Source of the DNA: Cristatella mucedo | Taxonomy: Eukaryota > Bryozoa > Phylactolaemata > Cristatellidae | DNA: 60,000 nucleotides | Assembly (NCBI GenBank): GCA_009760855.2 | Contig: WPIO01000087.1 | Coordinates: forward strand, 703,001 to 763,000 | Direction: 5' to 3' | Shown: in pieces, positions 56,166 through 60,000 of the stretch | How positions within the stretch are numbered: the stretch's first letter is position 1 | How the letters are laid out: every line of letters starts with the position of its first letter | The notes under the pieces: model-generated | Seen by the model: the letters and a program-made list of their open reading frames with translations, nothing else | The model's database searches: none | Told to the model about the DNA's origin: nothing | Translations under genes and position numbers: made by a program

Positions 56166-59154
56166 ATTTTATTTGTTTAAGCCACTGAGTACGAGTAAGA
56201 GTTTGTTAAAAATATAATTGATTAAATACAGTAAAATAACTCAATTAAAATTAGTGCGAGGGGGCTAGGTGAGTCATGAGGTATTAGCTGCAGCTCAAAT
56301 GGGTTGGCCGGAACGAAAAAATATACGAGACTACAAGTGAGTGAAAACACACGGAAGTCGATGCACTCAATCGGGATTCAATACGAAAGTGAAAAAAGTG
56401 GTATTGCTATCTGAAATGAACTTTAAGCACTGACAAAAGCGTAGTGCTGAATGTGTGACCTTTTTCACCAGCCTTTTAGTGGATAGGGATGAAGGCGCGA
56501 GTTGAGAGCTGCAGAAGCATGGACGAAATTTTACAAACGCTCGGACACAGTTTATTTTTGTACACGTGAATCTCTTATCACATAGCTGACTTAAGCTGAC
56601 TCGCTGCGGGGCTGCGATTATCTAGCAGTCATTAAAAAGTATAATGCCATATTTATTGCATAGACTTCACGGGTTGGAAACGGTGGAGAACATTTTGAAC
56701 GTTTTTCAGATTCTGAGTGACGCTAGCTTTTCACACGACTTTTAAATTAGTATTGATGTCCTTTTAATTGCAGGCATTTAGCAACCATTTCATTGACCGT
56801 TCTGATGGGATGAGCTAAGGAGAATTTAAGAAAATCCATGGAAATGGTAGGGCCAGCTATGGCAATGCACAAATGGGCTAATAGTGTAATGTGGAAATGG
56901 CTTAAGGAATTTCGCTCGGAGATTACATTAGCAATATAGGTTTGAAGTTTAAAAAGTCGATTCAAATGATTTAGCTGCTTATTTTACACTGTAAGAAACT
57001 AAGCACCCATACCGGCCATTGCCCGGCTTCTAGCAAGCATTATAGAATGGTGCACTGCCAATTTCAATTCGTATGTGGATCGTGGCTTTGTGTTTATGAG
57101 TGGATTTCCATGCGAGGGTCCAAGTAGTGCACCGTCAAAGTCCAAGACGACAGCTGGAGTTAAAAATAATAAAAAATATAACATTGCAATTTACATAGAT
57201 ATAGATTATGAAATAATATTAAGAAAAAAAGCTATAAAATAAAAGGCTCGAGGATTTCAAGAACGGCTAGACTAACCAGCAGCTCTAGTTACAGACAGCA
57301 GCTTGCCCTCAGTGATACGAACCGAGTCTTGTTGCAGCCGGCTGTTGGCATTGATACCCTGTCGTCACTCGGAGAGACGCGAATGCGGTTTAGAGCGGGT
57401 GCTCGCTGCTGCTCTCCTCTTCTATGCTTCATGCAGATCATGACATTTCATTCATAATTTATTGATATTTTATTATTATTAAATGATTATTATAGTATTC
57501 ATAATTACTATATTATTAATTCTACTAGGGGGAACATCGAAATATCCACAGTTAGATTGCGAGCAGGTCAGATTCTGTCGAAAAGCTGCAGCAACTATCG
57601 AGTCAGCTGACATACAGGAAGTCTATAGTCGTACGACTCAGTCGTTCGTTATGCGGAAGCTCAGCCGCTCGGTCTGCGCCGAGCAATCCTAACGCTCGTG
57701 GTGTTTTCAAAACTGTCTGCTGAACTGTGAAGTTTGCTCACTTTAAGCTAAAGCTCGTTCTGATTAGGGGCTACGTAGCGTCGTAGGTCTGCCAATCCAG
57801 AGGGCGATAGCTCGAATCGAGAATTCGAGCTGAAATGCGGCGTTGATGGGAGAATAAACAGTCGCGTTTCATTTCAATACGCCCTTGGCATAGAGGAATA
57901 TATCGTCACCGGAAAGTCTTCCGACGTTGCCCAGCAGCGAAGATTGACCAGCGGCGATAGCTCCTAAACACGCCGCCTTAGGTTGGAACTTCAGTAGGGA
58001 ATACGAGTGATTGAAATACAAAAAAATGCGGCAGCTGCCTAAATGATTCAGTGTTTTCCTGGGTTGATATACGTCCCAGACTAGAAGAATGCCCAGCTGA
58101 AGCTGTTTTCCGTGAATCAGGAGTCACTGCAACCGGGGATGCAGTGGGTCTCCTGACATTGGTCAAAGACTGCTTTCCTGCCAGGCACATGCACGAGCGT
58201 CGAGACAAAGCCAGCTAACAACTTCGGCCACCGTACATTTCGCCTTGAAACTACGCCGAGGTTATAAGGACACGCAATAACCTGTAGAAAACAGCTATCG
58301 TGAAGCAACCTCCGGACAGACCACTGACGACGCATATGAGGTTTAACGACTCAGTTGAATCCAGCGGTGGTAAGCTTGGCTTTTGGGCAAGTGCTGGAGG
58401 CATGAGATCTTTTATCAATGTAAAATGATGCATACTGCCATTACATGTGCACATCTGGAAACGTGCATTGAACAGACGGATGCTACTTTTCAAGCTCAGA
58501 GATTGTTATTCATAGCAAAGTCTCCTATCTAAGTAGAATTAGCTGTGTCTTAAACCCATCGGATGGATAAAGCAATTGCAGTATGGCATTGCTTATGTCA
58601 GAATGAAGACTTATCGATAGCCATTTTGTTTGAAGTATAAATAAGGCTGGTGGATCAGTCTACAATTGCTCGTATTTAGGTTGGAGTGTAAATGTGGCAG
58701 GAGAGTCAGCCTATGATTGCTTGTATATTTTCACTCTCGCATGACTGACGAAAAAAGATATGAATTTCAAAGAAAACAGCGTTGTCAAAGCTATAAATTT
58801 CAATATTAGATAAATCTGTTTGCTACAATTGTGGTTTTGGTAAGTGTGCATGCCCTTTAAGTGTAAATATTGAAAAACAAGAAAAGGCTAGGTATGGGCG
58901 TCTGTAGTTCAATGTTCAATAGTCTCAGCCATAACAATCGTAGCTCCTTGGAAGAAATGATCAATCCCAACTGTTTAGAACAAGCCATTGCAAGGTTTTT
59001 TCATAATTTCTCGCAATTTTGACCTAATATTTAACATGGGGATTTAAGCCTTGCGACTGATTGCCATGTCAAATACTTAGCTAAACTTTGTCCGTTCCCA
59101 TGGATGATGACTTCTGCTGAGATTTGCTAGAAATGCTCACGGATTCAGGATTAA
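56166..59154. other. unassigned AT-rich stretch
   Basis: About 3 kb with no gene, RNA or recognised repeat. The short frames (for example minus 57978-58208 and 58251-58493, plus 57483-57692) have no domains. Confidence 0.4.
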
Positions 59155-59272
59155 GTAAGATATACAGGTATACAAGATATACAGATATATAGATAGTATA
59201 CAGATATATACAAGATATAGATAGATATACAAGATAGATATACAGATATATACAAGATATACAGATATACAT
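59155..59272. repeat. GATATACA / GATA microsatellite
   Basis: Irregular repeats of agatataca, agatatata and agatagat. Tyr/Ile frames over it are artefacts. Confidence 0.93.
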
Positions 59273-60000
59273 GTCGGCTATATAAGTCGCTGTTGCCGAT
59301 ATTTGACAGAGATGTATCATCTAGTAACCTTCCTTGGCCACTCGCTCTTCTAATGTAACAACATTGAATATCGCGGAAATAACCGTCTTGACATAATATG
59401 GGATAGCCGTGACCCAAACGTGATGTGTGAGTTAGGATTTGCTTCGTCTAGTCTTGATCCAATTTTCTTTATCATTCAATCCCAAAACACTAATCTACTG
59501 TGAGATGCTACTCCAAATGTCGGAATGGTATCTACTATATATAAATTACTTTTCGAATATACTGGCTACTCCGGGCTTTCCTTGCAGTCCCTAAGTGCGT
59601 TCTATAGATCCATAAAATAATAAAACTAAGCCTTCAGCGTACGTAATGGAATTTATAGAGAAGGAAATCTACGCTGAATACGAGTGCTGCACGAAAGAGT
59701 TTTGAGGATCTGACATGTGCAGATTCATACTTTATTCCAGATTCAGCGTTAAAATGTAGTTCGTAAAGATTCTTCTTCAAATACTTGGACATTTAGCTAT
59801 TGGCCTGGGGACCAGGGGAGCAGAGTGCAAGACTCCTAACAAGGATAATGCTTTGGAAATTTGGTTCTTCAGCTAAAGTTTGTCTTCACAGAAAGTGAAG
59901 AATTAAGCTCGGAATACGGGTGATACATTGTAATTGTTGACGACGCTGCTATATCAGCGGCCCTTTATGGCCAGTATTGAGGATTAACACATTGCCTTCC
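59273..60000. other. unassigned stretch to the window end
   Basis: Nothing recognised. Confidence 0.4.

Overview
This window is genomic DNA from a multicellular animal. The strongest argument is a split gene on the minus strand that encodes an ETS-family transcription factor (ETS factors are known only from animals), with introns, matching splice phases and a CpG-rich setting. The rest is typical of a repeat-rich metazoan genome: L2/CR1-like LINE retrotransposons, tRNA-derived SINEs, a decayed LTR retroelement and many long microsatellites. I cannot name the species. Most long open frames here are repeat artefacts or antisense frames of retrotransposons. No prokaryotic features (operons, ribosome binding sites, CRISPR) are present.

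Layout. 0-9 kb: a mosaic of old LINE and SINE fragments, with one LINE nested in another. 9-24 kb: GC-rich, CpG-rich DNA with three CGG triplet arrays (9.1, 12.2 and 18.8 kb). It holds the only gene I can model with confidence: five coding exons on the minus strand between 17433 and 13585, encoding about 490 residues with an N-terminal PNT (pointed/SAM) domain and a C-terminal ETS domain closest to the ESE group (ELF3/ELF5/EHF). Its last intron carries an antisense LINE fragment. About 335 bp beyond its stop codon lies a 92-bp near-perfect palindrome. A CRE/CCAAT/GC-box cluster near 18.5 kb may be its promoter or a divergent one. 21-23 kb: a 5'-truncated LINE-A copy bracketed by two long GA arrays. 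24-60 kb: AT-richer and gene-poor, filled with LINE-A and LINE-B copies, SINEs and nested insertions.

Main events in the second half: a LINE-A fragment inserted inside another LINE-A (31.6-34.1 kb); a decayed LTR retroelement (about 40.3-43.9 kb) cut by a LINE-A copy; two nearly full-length LINE-A reverse-transcriptase copies head to head (45.26-49.39 kb), forming a 4-kb inverted repeat; a perfect four-unit heat-shock element at 51.1 kb; a small candidate secreted-protein ORF at 51.7-51.9 kb; and a 31-bp minisatellite at 54.6 kb.

How the parts relate: LINE-A is probably the main enzyme source. One SINE family (SINE2) ends in the same 3' hairpin as LINE-A, which suggests a LINE/SINE partnership. 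SINE1 has a tRNA-like head and a different body. All LINE copies look 5'-truncated or mutated. No intact autonomous element is present.
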